From the NCBI RefSeq assembly GCF_023617305.1, contig NZ_CP081485.1, forward strand, positions 248,001 to 312,000: DNA of 64,000 nucleotides, in the 5' to 3' direction. The notes under the pieces were generated by a model that did no database searches, had not been told where the DNA came from, and worked only from the letters and a program-made list of their open reading frames with translations. The number at the start of each line of letters is the position of its first letter. The stretch's first letter is position 1. Made by a program: the position numbers and the translations under genes. Of the stretch, positions 1-9,972 are shown piece after piece. The DNA is from Methanobrevibacter sp. TLL-48-HuF1. Lineage in GTDB: Archaea; Methanobacteriota; Methanobacteria; Methanobacteriales; Methanobacteriaceae.

Positions 1-545
1 TCATTTAAGTCTTCACCTGCAATATCATGAGGAGGCATAGTCTTCAAATCAGCCAATAGCTCAGCATCTTCAGCACTGTCACAGGAATATACAAACAGAT
101 GTCTGTAACTGACTCCTGAATAGAATCTGCCTTTAAAATCATCATATTTTTCATTGAAATAATCATTTAAGCTGTCCATAAGTATTTCAGCTTCCCCAGA
201 AGTAATATGACCTGCATTAAAATCATCCATATGGTTGTCCTTCTGGGTAATGGTATTGCATCTGAAAATTACATCCTTATCAGTAGTTTCAATACCCATA
301 CTGCCTGCTTCCAGTGGTCCGCGACCAGTATAATAATTTGCAGGGTTAAATCCGAAAATACTCATATTGGCCACATCAGAACCTGGAGTGTATGCATCAG
401 GAACATTATTGGTTAAACCTCCAAAACCCGCTTTTGCCATTTTATCAATGTTTGGAGTATCAGCCTCCATAAGTGGAGTCTTACCGTCTAATTCGTCAAT
501 TGGATAGTCACTTGAACCGTCAGGGATAAAAATTACATATTTCAT
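1..545 (-). CDS. apgM: ApgM-family phosphotransferase (2,3-BPG-independent phosphoglycerate mutase or proposed homoserine kinase), C-terminus cut by window edge
   Basis: The minus-strand reading begins MKYVIFIPDGSSDYPID at 543-545 and runs off the window edge. The opening FIPDGSSD (metal-binding Asp and nucleophile Ser) and the following TPLMEADTPNIDKMAK are typical of the archaeal alkaline-phosphatase-superfamily phosphoglycerate mutases. About 181 residues are visible, so the C-terminal part of a roughly 400-residue enzyme is missing. It starts 27 bp after homoserine dehydrogenase and is the last visible gene of a gatC-like/ACT/hom unit. Relatives in such threonine-gene contexts have been proposed to be homoserine kinases. 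The context therefore leaves two possible roles: glycolysis/gluconeogenesis or phosphorylation of homoserine. Confidence 0.85.
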   Translation of the reverse strand, partial: MKYVIFIPDGSSDYPIDELDGKTPLMEADTPNIDKMAKAGFGGLTNNVPDAYTPGSDVANMSIFGFNPANYYTGRGPLEAGSMGIETTDKDVIFRCNTITQKDNHMDDFNAGHITSGEAEILMDSLNDYFNEKYDDFKGRFYSGVSYRHLFVYSCDSAEDAELLADLKTMPPHDIAGEDLN

Positions 546-572
546 ATTATCATCAAAAAAAGTAAAAGTAAA

Positions 573-1592
573 TTAGTATTTAACTTTTAAAATACTAATC
601 AAATCAGTCAACATCGCAGAAGCAGTTTCAAGAGATCCTGCTCCAAGTCCAATAACACTAACATCACCGGCAAGGTCAGTACGAACAGTAGCCATGTTTA
701 AAGTTCCGCTTAAGTCAAATGCACTGCCTTTTTTAATTAAACGTGGTGATACCTGTAATTTATCTTTAGAAACTTCAGCTATTAATTTAATTAAATAACC
801 TTCTTTTCTGGCCAAATCCATAGCCTGTGAAGTAATATTTGAAATACCTTCAACATCAACATCATCATAAGTAGCATCAATTCCTAAAAGTGAATTAGCT
901 AAAATTACAGTTTTACAAGCTGCATCAATACCTTCAACATCTTGAGTTGGGTCTGTTTCAGCTATTCCTAACTCTTGAGATTCTTTTAAGGTTATATCAT
1001 AGGAGGAACCTTCTGATGCCATTCTTGATAAAATGTAATTGGTGGTACCGTTCAATATTCCTACAATTGATTTGATTCCACAGGATGAAAGTGTTTCTTT
1101 TGTGAAATTAATAATAGGCATTGCTCCACCAACACTGGCTTCATATTTAAATTCAACATTGTTTTTCTCAGCTTCAGATACAACTTCTTTGAATTTTAAA
1201 GCTAAATGTCCTTTATTGGAGGTTACAACATCTTTTCCAGCTTTAAATGCTTTTAAAGTTAAAGACAGTGCAGGTTCTGCATCAGTTATATTGGTTGGAG
1301 TTGCTTCCATCAAACAGTCATATTCCACAGCATCCAACACATTCAAACCTGAAATAGTACTGCCATATTCCGGATAATTGGATAACTTTCCAAATTCATT
1401 TTTAGTATTTACAAGCAGTTCTTCATCTAATCCGTCAGCACAAATTGCAGAAGATGAAGAATCTGCAGCAGCTACTATTTTTAATTCTACATCAAATCTT
1501 TCTTTAATCATGTCTTTTTTTAATGAGATTGCCCTAGCCACACCTTGACCAACTGCACCAAATCCCATTACTATGACTTTACATTCTTTCAT
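573..1592 (-). CDS. hom: Homoserine dehydrogenase
   Basis: It reduces aspartate semialdehyde to homoserine, the branch point to threonine and methionine. An N-terminal Rossmann motif ([14 protein letters not shown]) is followed by the catalytic-domain signatures TSNKGHLAL and [14 protein letters not shown]. At 339 residues it has the usual length for the short form without its own ACT domain. I prefer the ATG at 1590-1592 because AGGGA lies about 6 nt upstream. The in-frame ATG at 1608-1610 would overlap the end of the upstream ACT gene. The separate ACT protein encoded just upstream may supply the amino-acid sensing that the C-terminal ACT domain provides in longer homologues (inference). 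Confidence 0.93.
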   Translation of the reverse strand: MKECKVIVMGFGAVGQGVARAISLKKDMIKERFDVELKIVAAADSSSSAICADGLDEELLVNTKNEFGKLSNYPEYGSTISGLNVLDAVEYDCLMEATPTNITDAEPALSLTLKAFKAGKDVVTSNKGHLALKFKEVVSEAEKNNVEFKYEASVGGAMPIINFTKETLSSCGIKSIVGILNGTTNYILSRMASEGSSYDITLKESQELGIAETDPTQDVEGIDAACKTVILANSLLGIDATYDDVDVEGISNITSQAMDLARKEGYLIKLIAEVSKDKLQVSPRLIKKGSAFDLSGTLNMATVRTDLAGDVSVIGLGAGSLETASAMLTDLISILKVKY

Positions 1593-1599
1593 ATTATCC

Positions 1600-2085
1600 C
1601 TAAACTTCATTAATCATAAGTAAATCTTTTTCTGCAGCTATTTTACCAATCTTATCAAATACAAATTCTTTCATGCCAAAGTCTGTTTCAATATTAATTA
1701 AAGCAGAAGATTTAGATTCTCCATCTAATTTAATATCAAATCCAACTACATAAACACCTTCCAAAGAATTAATTTTATCCATAGTGTCTCTAATGTCATT
1801 ATCCACAATATGGCCAATTAAAATAGTGCTTACAACTTCCTTTTTAACAACTCCGTCCATTGCAATAATGGAAACTCCCAACTCTTTGAATCTTTCAATA
1901 ACCCTGTCAAGACTATCACGTTCACCTTCAAGAGTAAGCTGAACCGGAATCATTCCTTTTTCATTTTTAGAATCTCTTTTATGGATTACAGTAACCAGGT
2001 TTGCACCAAGGCCACTAATCGGATCCAAAACAGAAACTAGCTGTCCCGGAACATCCATAAGTTCTAAAACCAAATCCATTTTCAT
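1600..2085 (-). CDS. ACT-domain protein, probable allosteric regulator of the homoserine pathway
   Basis: A 161-residue protein. The N-terminal half (about residues 4-75) reads as an ACT fold: [16 protein letters not shown], then [15 protein letters not shown] second beta-alpha-beta segment, [20 protein letters not shown], begins near residue 85. ACT domains bind amino acids and control biosynthetic enzymes. The gene sits between a gatC-like gene and hom with almost no spacing, so control of homoserine dehydrogenase is the simplest reading. The ATG at 2083-2085 is preceded by AGGGGAA. No catalytic motif is visible. Confidence 0.75.
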   Translation of the reverse strand: MKMDLVLELMDVPGQLVSVLDPISGLGANLVTVIHKRDSKNEKGMIPVQLTLEGERDSLDRVIERFKELGVSIIAMDGVVKKEVVSTILIGHIVDNDIRDTMDKINSLEGVYVVGFDIKLDGESKSSALINIETDFGMKEFVFDKIGKIAAEKDLLMINEV

Positions 2086-2096
2086 AAAAAATTCCC

Positions 2097-2312
2097 CTAA
2101 TTAACCCAATCTGCTCTTTTAACAACAAGTTTACCTTCTTTGTCAATATGAGCATTCCTTAAAATTTTTTCAGGATGTTTCTCATGAGATTTATCTTCAC
2201 GAGTAAGATTTAAATTATCAGTAATATACCAAGTTTCTTCAAGATCTGGAATATCCTCTAAAGTTTTTGAAAACTTGTTTAAAATATTTTCTGCATCTTT
2301 TTCAATTTTCAT
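2097..2312 (-). CDS. gatC: GatC-like small subunit, Asp/Glu-tRNA amidotransferase family
   Basis: A 71-residue acidic/helical protein beginning MKIEKDAENILNKFSKTLED and containing DNLNLTREDKSHEKHPEKIL. This matches the short archaeal GatC family, the subunit that clamps GatA and GatB during tRNA-dependent amide formation. The ATG at 2310-2312 is chosen because AGGAG lies 8 nt upstream. The open frame extends further upstream only through AT-rich non-coding-like sequence. It is the first gene of the unit that continues with the ACT protein and hom. GatA and GatB are not in this window, so the assignment rests on sequence resemblance alone. Confidence 0.7.
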   Translation of the reverse strand: MKIEKDAENILNKFSKTLEDIPDLEETWYITDNLNLTREDKSHEKHPEKILRNAHIDKEGKLVVKRADWVN

Positions 2313-2551
2313 AAATAAATCTCCTATGATTAATTCAATAATAATAAAAATAATTTTGTTTTTTAATATTAATAAATGTTTATTAAAACTTGGGCTTTTT
2401 GCCAACTTAAAATTATATCATCACTTTTCTTAGACAAAACACAATTTTGTGTAAAAAATATTATTTGTATTGGCGACATCATTTAATAATCATAAATTAA
2501 TATTATATTAATGTTCATAAGAACTAAAAAAAAATTAAAAATGTGGGTAAA

Positions 2552-5500
2552 ATGTTAAATAAAACCAAACTAAGTATTTTAGTTGTATCTTTTGTTTTGC
2601 TGTTATCTTTAACTTGTGTTTCGGCTAATGAAAGCAATACATTTACAGATTTGCAAACAGCAATAGATGAATCAGGTAATGAATTAAACATAAATCATAA
2701 TTATGTTTATAATGACACTGCCGACGGCAAATATTCTGAGGGAATTACAATAAACAACAGAGAACTTGTAATTAACGGGAACGGATATGCTGTTGACGGA
2801 TCCAATCATGCAAGAATACTTCTTGTAACTCAATGTAATCTAACAATAAACAATCTTATTTTAACTGACGGATTATCATCATACGGTTCAGGAATATATG
2901 CCAAAGATTCCAATATTATTTTAAATAATGTAACCTTTAAAAACATGAATTCAACTCAGGCAGGCTCATGTCTGATAAGTGGGGGAAGCTTAACTATTGA
3001 AGATTCCTCATTTATAAATACAACTTCCGAAAAAGGAAGTGCTGTTTTTGGAGCTTACGGAGATATTAAAATAAGCAATAGCGAAATCAGAACATCCCAT
3101 TCAGACTGGGGTGCAGTGTATCTTATAGGTGCAAATGCAAATATTGCCAATACTGATTTTGTTAATCTAAACTCAAATTATGCCAGTGCAGTTTATGCTA
3201 CAGGTTCCAAAGTTATGATTGACAAATCCAAATTCACCAACTTAAAATCCAACAAAACTGCAGGAGCTATCGGATCTAAAGAATCAAAAGAAGTTATAAT
3301 TAAAAACTCTGAATTTAAAAATATAAGCTGCGAAAAAAACGGAGGAAGCCTATACTTTGATTTAGTTGAAAATGTGGAAATTTCAAATTCAACTTTTACA
3401 CACTCATATGCAGAATTTGGAGGAGCTATACTTCAGCTTGAAGGCAGTTTAACTGTTGAAAACTGTAATTTCACACAGAACACCGCTTTTTATGATGGCG
3501 GAGCAATATATGCATCATATGTTAATTTAAAATTAAACAATAACAATTTTGCAGACAACCGCGGATTAAATGATGATGCCAGGGGATCAAATGGAGGCGG
3601 CTTATATCTGGACATGACAAATGCAACAATAACCAATTCCAGTTTCACAAATAACTTTGCTGCATTTGACGGCGGGGCAATATACACCTATGACACATCA
3701 TTATTTATGAATAAAAACTATTTCACCAATAATTCCCAATTTAACACAACAGGAATTTTTTCTGCATTTGATAAAAACTACACTGCACTAAACTGCAATT
3801 TTACTGATGACATCATTTCATTAAATAATACAATCTATGCAACAATTGTTGACGGCTCCGGAATTACATTAACTTTAGTAAACAATACAATAACTTTAAC
3901 TAAACTTCCTTCCAGATTTGATTTACGTGACTTCGGATGGGTAAGTTCAGTTAAAAATCAGGGTGCAATAGGTGCATGCTGGACATTCGGAACCTGCGGA
4001 TCTTTAGAATCAGCTCTTCTTAAAGCAACAGATACTGAATATGATTTTTCTGAAAACAATGTTCAAAACAGTATGATTAAATACTCCCTTTACGGTCATA
4101 CCATAGAAAATGAAGGCGGAACCGAATTTATGGGAGCAGGATATTTATTAAGCTGGCTTGGAATGTTTCCAAGCAGATACGACTCCTATGATGAACTTGG
4201 AAAAATATCCCCATTAATATCCACTAACGAAGACATTCATGTTCAGGACATGATTTTTGTTCACCCACGTATGAATTCAACTGACAACAATCAGCTGAAA
4301 GATGCTTTAATTAAATATGGCGGACTTTGGGTTGCCTACAATGCTCAGCAGCAAGCCCCATACTACAATTCAAAAACCGCAGCACAATATTATAATGGAA
4401 CTGAAGAGGCAAACCATGCAGTTCTTCTTGTCGGATGGGATGACAGTTACAGCAAAGACAACTTCATGATAACTCCACCTGGAGACGGTGCATTTATCCT
4501 TAAAAACAGCTGGGGAACTGATTTTGGTGACGAAGGATATTTATACATTTCATATTATGATACAATTTGTACGGGTTATCCTGCAATAGGTGTTATTGTA
4601 AACAACACTGTTTCATATAATAAAAACTACCAGATTGATATTAGCGGAATGGACAAATATGAAAACTTCAATTTAAGTCATATTTATTATGCCAATGAAT
4701 TTGAAGCCCTTGAAAATGATTTGATAGCTGCAGTTGGAACCTACTTCAACAACAGTGGTGAAAAATACGAAATCAGCATCTATGTAAATGATATATTAAA
4801 ACACACACAAAGTGGAATAAGCGCATTTAGCGGTTTTTCAACTATTAAATTAAATAATTACATTCCAGTTAACAAAGGAGACCTTTTTAGAGCTGTAATT
4901 AAAGGTGTAAATGTTCCATTATCAATAAATACCAGAGTACACAATGACGGTTATACATCATTTATAAGTGCCGACGGCAAAATATGGAATACATCTGAAA
5001 ATATAATCTGTTTGAAAGTTTACACAATAGCCAATTCAATTAAAAGCAGCGATTTGGTAAAATATTATAAAAATGCTTCAAAATTCAGTGCAAATGTTAA
5101 CGCAGCTAATGTAAATGTGACATTTAACATAAATGGAGTCAATTACACAAAAACCAGTGATGAAAATGGAACAGCTTACCTAAATATTAACTTAAGACCT
5201 GGAACTTATAATATTACAACTTACTTCAACGGAATAAATAAAACAAACACAGTAACTGTTTTATCTGCAATTATTGGAGATAATCTTGTTAAATATTATA
5301 AAAACGGAACAGAGTTTTATGCCAGGTTTGTTAAAGGCAATGGAGAAGCACTAGCTAATACAAATGTAACATTTAATATTAATGGAGTCTTCTACACCCG
5401 TGAAACTGACAGTAACGGTGTTGCAAAGTTAAATATAAACTTAAGACCTGGAAATTACACCCTAACAGCTACTAATCCTGAAACCGGATTGGATATAGGA

Positions 5501-5776
5501 TTTAACATTACAGTTTTACCTACAATTATAGCTGAAAACTTAACAACATATTTAAATGCATCACAATTCAATGCAAGCTTTGTTAAGGGAAACGGTAATC
5601 CGCTATCTAATACAAATGTAACATTTAACATAAACGGTGTTTTCTATATCTGCCAGAGCGATGATAACGGTTTGGCTACTTTAAATATAAATCTGATGCC
5701 TGGAAAATATATCATAACAGCTATTGAACCGGTAACAGGCTTAGATATGGGGTATGGAGTAACTGTCCTTAAATAG
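2552..5776 (+). CDS. Secreted adhesin-like protein: beta-helix, C1A papain-like protease, Ig-like repeats
   Basis: About 1,074 residues. An N-terminal signal peptide (KLSILVVSFVLLLSLTCVSA) leads into a right-handed beta-helix of about 400 residues with NNxFxNN and GGAIYxxxS turns. A papain-like domain covers about residues 445-670. It shows the oxyanion Gln and catalytic Cys in KNQGAIGACWTFG, the His in NHAVLLVGWDD and the Asn in FILKNSWGTDFGDEGY, so it looks catalytically intact. Three Ig-like repeats (VTFNINGVFYT, NINLRPG) close the protein. No transmembrane tail or LPxTG motif is seen. The ATG at 2552 directly precedes the signal peptide. A GTG at 2543 would add three residues. Confidence 0.88.
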   Translation: MLNKTKLSILVVSFVLLLSLTCVSANESNTFTDLQTAIDESGNELNINHNYVYNDTADGKYSEGITINNRELVINGNGYAVDGSNHARILLVTQCNLTINNLILTDGLSSYGSGIYAKDSNIILNNVTFKNMNSTQAGSCLISGGSLTIEDSSFINTTSEKGSAVFGAYGDIKISNSEIRTSHSDWGAVYLIGANANIANTDFVNLNSNYASAVYATGSKVMIDKSKFTNLKSNKTAGAIGSKESKEVIIKNSEFKNISCEKNGGSLYFDLVENVEISNSTFTHSYAEFGGAILQLEGSLTVENCNFTQNTAFYDGGAIYASYVNLKLNNNNFADNRGLNDDARGSNGGGLYLDMTNATITNSSFTNNFAAFDGGAIYTYDTSLFMNKNYFTNNSQFNTTGIFSAFDKNYTALNCNFTDDIISLNNTIYATIVDGSGITLTLVNNTITLTKLPSRFDLRDFGWVSSVKNQGAIGACWTFGTCGSLESALLKATDTEYDFSENNVQNSMIKYSLYGHTIENEGGTEFMGAGYLLSWLGMFPSRYDSYDELGKISPLISTNEDIHVQDMIFVHPRMNSTDNNQLKDALIKYGGLWVAYNAQQQAPYYNSKTAAQYYNGTEEANHAVLLVGWDDSYSKDNFMITPPGDGAFILKNSWGTDFGDEGYLYISYYDTICTGYPAIGVIVNNTVSYNKNYQIDISGMDKYENFNLSHIYYANEFEALENDLIAAVGTYFNNSGEKYEISIYVNDILKHTQSGISAFSGFSTIKLNNYIPVNKGDLFRAVIKGVNVPLSINTRVHNDGYTSFISADGKIWNTSENIICLKVYTIANSIKSSDLVKYYKNASKFSANVNAANVNVTFNINGVNYTKTSDENGTAYLNINLRPGTYNITTYFNGINKTNTVTVLSAIIGDNLVKYYKNGTEFYARFVKGNGEALANTNVTFNINGVFYTRETDSNGVAKLNINLRPGNYTLTATNPETGLDIGFNITVLPTIIAENLTTYLNASQFNASFVKGNGNPLSNTNVTFNINGVFYICQSDDNGLATLNINLMPGKYIITAIEPVTGLDMGYGVTVLK

Positions 5777-5793
5777 AGTTTTAAACTCTATTT
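5771..5793. terminator. Symmetrical hairpin shared by two convergent genes
   Basis: Arms AAATAGAGTTT (5771-5781) and AAACTCTATTT (5783-5793) are perfectly complementary around a single T. The TAG stop of the plus-strand adhesin (5774-5776) lies in the left arm. The TAG stop of minus-strand asnB (5788-5790) lies in the right arm. Each side runs into T-rich sequence, so it can act as a terminator in both directions. Confidence 0.65.
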
Positions 5794-7215
5794 TAAATAC
5801 TCCCCAATATCAATATCCCTTAAAACTTTTTTTCTTAAAATCTTATCAATTCCGGTACCGTACTGGGCTGCTTTTTTTGGTCTGTAAGCAATCTGCTTAT
5901 CCAGTCCCAAGTTAAAAGCCAGTTTTCTTAAAATATTTTTGCGCAGCTTATCATCAGAACCTGAAATCTTATATCTGACCGGAATATTAAGAGCAAATTC
6001 AACAAGATTTTTATCTAAAAAAGGAAGACGCAGCTCAACGCCATTTGCCATTGAACATGCATCATCTCGTTCAAGATTAACATGATACATATTAGCCAGA
6101 TCATGTCTTAACTCATCATCTAAAGTATTTTCCATATAGCTATTCAGATATCTGTTATATCCACCAAACAGCTCATCAGCACCCTGACCTGAAATAGCTA
6201 CCTTAATGTTATCTTCAGCTATCATTTTAGAAGCAAGATAAACAGTCATTCCAACTCCGATTTTCATCAGATTATTTTCACCAATTGCCTGAACAACATC
6301 TTTCAGACTGTCCTTTACAATACTTTCCGTAATGTCATGAACCTTTAGAGGAAGACCCAAATACTCGGCTACACACTTAGCAGCAACTACATCCTTGGAA
6401 TCCTTTTTACCGACAGCATACAAAGTAACTTTAAGATTTTTATTTAAAGATATTTCCCGAAGCAGCAAAGCTATCAAAGAGCTGTCAACACCTCCTGAAA
6501 ATATTACTCCAACTTCATTCAAATCCTCAACCCTTTTTAAAACAGCCAGTTTAAGAAGCTTTTCAAGTTTTCTGTTGTCGGTTTCAAACCTCTTCTGGAA
6601 AATATCCGTTTTAGGAGCTATTTCTTTCCAGTTGTAAAGTATATGCCCCGGCTTTAATGTTTTGATATCTCCTTTCAAACACTGTTTTGAAGAAGCAAAA
6701 GCATTTTGTGTGTAAAATAAAGGTTTGACACCTAATGGATCTCTTGAGACAGCCAGGTTAGTGCCGTCTGTAACAGCATAGGCATAATCCCCGTCTAAGA
6801 GATTATTTGTTTTTTCAACTGCCTGAAGCAGATCATCCCCATAATAAAAATCAATTAAATTAAGCAATAACTCAGAATCAGAAGAAATATCTTTATTTTT
6901 TGTTAATTTAGCCAGCAAATTCTTTAGAGAAGAATAATTATAAATCTCACCATTGAAAACCAAAGTTAAACTGTTTTTAGCTATTGGCTGAGTGTGAGAA
7001 GTCCTGTTTTCCAAATTATGGACAGCCAGCAGATTATGACCTAAACCTAAAGAATAAGTGTTGTTATCATCAAAATCGTTTAAATCAATCCCTTTTTGTA
7101 TTTTACCGTCTAAAAATATTCCGGAAGCATCTTTTCCCCTACTTTTTGAGGTTTTTAACATAGCTATTAAATCATTAGCTTTGAAATTACCCTGAAGACC
7201 AACTATTGAACACAT
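5788..7215 (-). CDS. asnB: Asparagine synthetase (glutamine-hydrolysing)
   Basis: It makes asparagine from aspartate, ATP and glutamine. The start MCSIVGLQG exposes Cys2, the N-terminal nucleophile of the class II glutaminase domain. FNGEIYNY and VSRDPLGVKPLFY belong to the same domain (about residues 1-190). The synthetase domain carries the PP-loop VIFSGGVDSSLIALLL and the GQGADELFGGYNRY motif. At 475 residues it is shorter than bacterial AsnB (about 550) but in the range of archaeal forms. It is transcribed alone, convergent with the adhesin and downstream of an AAA+ ATPase gene, with about 160 bp between that gene's stop and this start. Confidence 0.93.
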   Translation of the reverse strand: MCSIVGLQGNFKANDLIAMLKTSKSRGKDASGIFLDGKIQKGIDLNDFDDNNTYSLGLGHNLLAVHNLENRTSHTQPIAKNSLTLVFNGEIYNYSSLKNLLAKLTKNKDISSDSELLLNLIDFYYGDDLLQAVEKTNNLLDGDYAYAVTDGTNLAVSRDPLGVKPLFYTQNAFASSKQCLKGDIKTLKPGHILYNWKEIAPKTDIFQKRFETDNRKLEKLLKLAVLKRVEDLNEVGVIFSGGVDSSLIALLLREISLNKNLKVTLYAVGKKDSKDVVAAKCVAEYLGLPLKVHDITESIVKDSLKDVVQAIGENNLMKIGVGMTVYLASKMIAEDNIKVAISGQGADELFGGYNRYLNSYMENTLDDELRHDLANMYHVNLERDDACSMANGVELRLPFLDKNLVEFALNIPVRYKISGSDDKLRKNILRKLAFNLGLDKQIAYRPKKAAQYGTGIDKILRKKVLRDIDIGEYLK

Positions 7216-7374
7216 ATTACCTTACATATCCTATTTTTTATAATATTAATTTAACAGTTATTTATTATAATTCAATTTATTTCTCTTTATTTATTTGCAA
7301 GCAAAAAGTTGTGTGAATTTTACTTGGAAACCATTTATTAAGTGTAATGAACTCATTAATCTTTTTTAACTTCC

Positions 7375-8577
7375 TTATCCATTTAAATTATATTCTTTTT
7401 CTAAATTTAAAATCATGAAATAAACTAAATATAATCTATTGCTGAATTTATATTCACCGCTTTTTTCTTTACCAATAGATTCTAAAATATGAAGTTCTGT
7501 TGCTCTTTGAAGAAACTTCGAAAAAACTTTTTTTTCAGAAGCTGATAAGAATTTTTCAAAATCACTTTTCTTAAATGAGTCAAATCCTTTATCACCTAAT
7601 TTCATTAAAATACTTTCATAATTCTTACTACGGATAGATTTATCCATAACTGGTTTTATCTGTCGTTTACCTATTAATCTACCTGCTTCAACAATACCTT
7701 TAATTGCATATTCCTTATTAACAATATTTTCCTCAACTTCCCAAAAAACAGAATCTCCTATTTCCTGCATCATCAAAGGAATACCCTCTGAAAAAGTTAC
7801 CATATACTTTAAAGAGTCATCATCACATTTAATTCCTACACTATCAAAAGTATCCTGAAAAAACTCAGTAATTTCCTTGGAATTTAAATAATCAATATGA
7901 TTATAATGAAAAATTCTTGAAAAAGATTCATCCTGATTTACAAGACTATTAAATTTTTCAGGATATCCGGCTAATAGAATATATAATGGAATATTATAAT
8001 CTTTCATTTCAATAGAATCTGCAAACTTTTTATACCAATCGACAAACTCTTTTGATTCAGATAAACCATTAATATCATCAATAATTAAAAAAATACCCTT
8101 TTCAGTACATAATTCTTCATATGATTTATTCAAATAATATAAAAAATTATCAACAATATCTCTAGAAGCATACTCATCTAGTTTAAAATTGAATTTATTT
8201 CCTTTAACTTCAATACTTTCAACATAATCTCCAAAAATATTTTTAATTTTAGATTTTATGGAATCTTTTGGTGCAGAGTTAATCAACTCTTCTAAAATTT
8301 GTTTTACTAAATTTTCTAAAGAATGATTTCCTTTATTTGAAATATATACTCCCACCATTTTGTCTTGAACAAAGTCCTGAACATATCTTGCTAAAGATGT
8401 TTTACCCATACCTTTTTCCCCAGTGATAAAATAATGCTGAACATCACCTTTTTCTGCTTTATTCAAGTATCTTAAAATTTTTTTAACTATTTTAGTTCTT
8501 CCTTTAAAATAATATGGACTGACTGGATGACCTGGTTGAAACGGACTTTCCTTATCAAAATCAAAATCATCCAACAT
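7375..8577 (-). CDS. AAA+ (Cdc6/STAND-like) ATPase with C-terminal winged-helix-like region
   Basis: A 400-residue P-loop ATPase. Walker A is FITGEKGMGKTSLARYV (about residues 49-65). Walker B is GIFLIIDDING (about 162-172). A sensor-like stretch YILLAGYPEKFNS follows, then a lid region. The last 100 residues (KLGDKGFDSFKKSDFEKFL to SNRLYLVYFMI) look like a winged-helix domain, as in Orc1/Cdc6 and related archaeal ATPases. The N-terminus contains the SPFQPGHPVSPYYFKGR region typical of these proteins. No substrate can be named. It borders a degenerate tract holding a cas6 remnant, so it may be an accessory or defence gene rather than a replication initiator. Confidence 0.75.
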   Translation of the reverse strand: MLDDFDFDKESPFQPGHPVSPYYFKGRTKIVKKILRYLNKAEKGDVQHYFITGEKGMGKTSLARYVQDFVQDKMVGVYISNKGNHSLENLVKQILEELINSAPKDSIKSKIKNIFGDYVESIEVKGNKFNFKLDEYASRDIVDNFLYYLNKSYEELCTEKGIFLIIDDINGLSESKEFVDWYKKFADSIEMKDYNIPLYILLAGYPEKFNSLVNQDESFSRIFHYNHIDYLNSKEITEFFQDTFDSVGIKCDDDSLKYMVTFSEGIPLMMQEIGDSVFWEVEENIVNKEYAIKGIVEAGRLIGKRQIKPVMDKSIRSKNYESILMKLGDKGFDSFKKSDFEKFLSASEKKVFSKFLQRATELHILESIGKEKSGEYKFSNRLYLVYFMILNLEKEYNLNG

Positions 8578-8759
8578 TAAAATTCACTCCTTAATATCCA
8601 TTACTACCTTTTAATACTACTATTATAATCTATTAAATAAATAAACATTTTTGTTTAACTACTCATTACCCAGTACAATTAATGTAAAATCAAGTTATAC
8701 ATAATTCTGCTCACTGTTTGACAGTGGCTAATGTGATATAATAAAACATATATATCAAA

Positions 8760-9508
8760 CAAGCTGTTATATGAAGTTAAGAAAGATATAACTGGAGCTG
8801 AAGGAAGAAAGTATAGGGATTTATAGTTTTATTCTTCACCACAATTATGAGTAGCCAATTATAGCACATATTATTAAAATTAATTTATGAGTATTCCATA
8901 GGATATAATTTTGTTAATAAATAGTATAAATCTTACTAAAATACTTGGAGATTCATTTGGAATTGATACTATTAGCTTAATTTATGTTGGAGTAACTAAA
9001 AACCCTAGAAAAATTACTTTATTATATTCTTCAGATAAATAAATAAACAACAAATAGCAAAACAATTATTAAATAACATAATAGAAGTTTGGAGTTAGGA
9101 ATGCAAGAAAATATGTATCATATCCACAAATACAAAAAGAATTTGGATAATCATATGTGATATCAGTATATGTGGAACCTAAGGGTATTAAAAGAGTATA
9201 TAACTATGCAAATAAATTTATTAAATATGCAAAATCAGAATATTTAGATACATTAGAAAAATACTTTGTAAGGGAATTTGATAATAAAATAAGATAACTA
9301 AAATTTTCTACCATTCTAATAGACATATTAATAAGGTAGTATTATTTCAACACATTAGAAAATAAAGTAATCTTTAAAAAAATACTTGAAGAAATAAGAA
9401 ATAATTACCATCGAAAACAGATTTATATTATGAAACAATAAAAGAGCTATACAATGTTGTACTAAATGATTGCATATTTGAAGATTATCAATCCATTTAA
9501 TATTCATG
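8760..9508 (+). pseudogene. Decayed coding tract, several frame-broken remnants of unknown gene(s)
   Basis: No intact gene lies between 8578 and 9678, but short plus-strand reading pieces look like coding remains. One is LGDSFGIDTISLIYVGVTKN, ending at 9040-9042. Another contains VYVEPKGIKRVYNYANKFIK and KSEYLDTLEKYFVREFDNK, ending near 9297. A third contains DLYYETIKELYNVV and ends near 9508. They are joined by stops and shifted frames. I do not recognise a family. The tract precedes a cas6 remnant and may be the rest of the same lost locus. The remainder of 8578-9678 is AT-rich with nothing else I can name. Confidence 0.4.
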
Positions 9509-9678
9509 ACTAAATAATTTTTATAAAATCCCCACTACAGAAATAATATAAATGGCTAGTGGATTGTATACTGTGAAGTGTTATCCATTAAAATAAGGAT
9601 TGTGATGTTTCAAATATTCTACACAATTACCTTACACAGTAAAGTGAAATAAAAAAATAATAAGTGATTTGATAAAAA

Positions 9679-9972
9679 ATGAAAACTCAAAAATTAATTG
9701 TAATCGGATTAATAGCAGTAATAGCTATTGTAGGAATAGGCATTTATATTTATGCAGATATCCAAACACAACATGGCATGACTGTTGAGAAATATTGTGA
9801 AAAATATGATTGTCATATAGTAGAATACAAATATTATGATGCCGATACTATATATGCGATACTTGAAGATAATAATGGAAATAGTTGCGGCAGTATTAAA
9901 ATGCATTCAAATTATGTATTAAATATAGTGGAACTAGATACATCAAATTTCCATCCTCCTGGAGGATTATAA
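9679..9972 (+). CDS. Small single-membrane-span protein, hypothetical
   Basis: A 97-residue open frame with an N-terminal hydrophobic helix ([20 protein letters not shown]) preceded by a positive MKTQK, so it would be membrane-anchored or exported. The rest is a small domain with three Cys residues (EKYCEKYDC and NSCGS) and no recognisable motif. The start has only a weak upstream GTGA. The gene overlaps the open frame of the cas6 remnant by about 35 bp. It could be a real small gene inserted in the decayed tract, or a chance frame. I favour a real gene because of its membrane-anchor design. Confidence 0.45.
   Translation: MKTQKLIVIGLIAVIAIVGIGIYIYADIQTQHGMTVEKYCEKYDCHIVEYKYYDADTIYAILEDNNGNSCGSIKMHSNYVLNIVELDTSNFHPPGGL

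Noticed and set aside
9540-9660. Possible CRISPR repeat (a minus-strand stretch ending ATTTGAAAC)
   Set aside because: Only one copy with no second repeat or regular spacing; an ATTGAAAC-like end alone is not enough.
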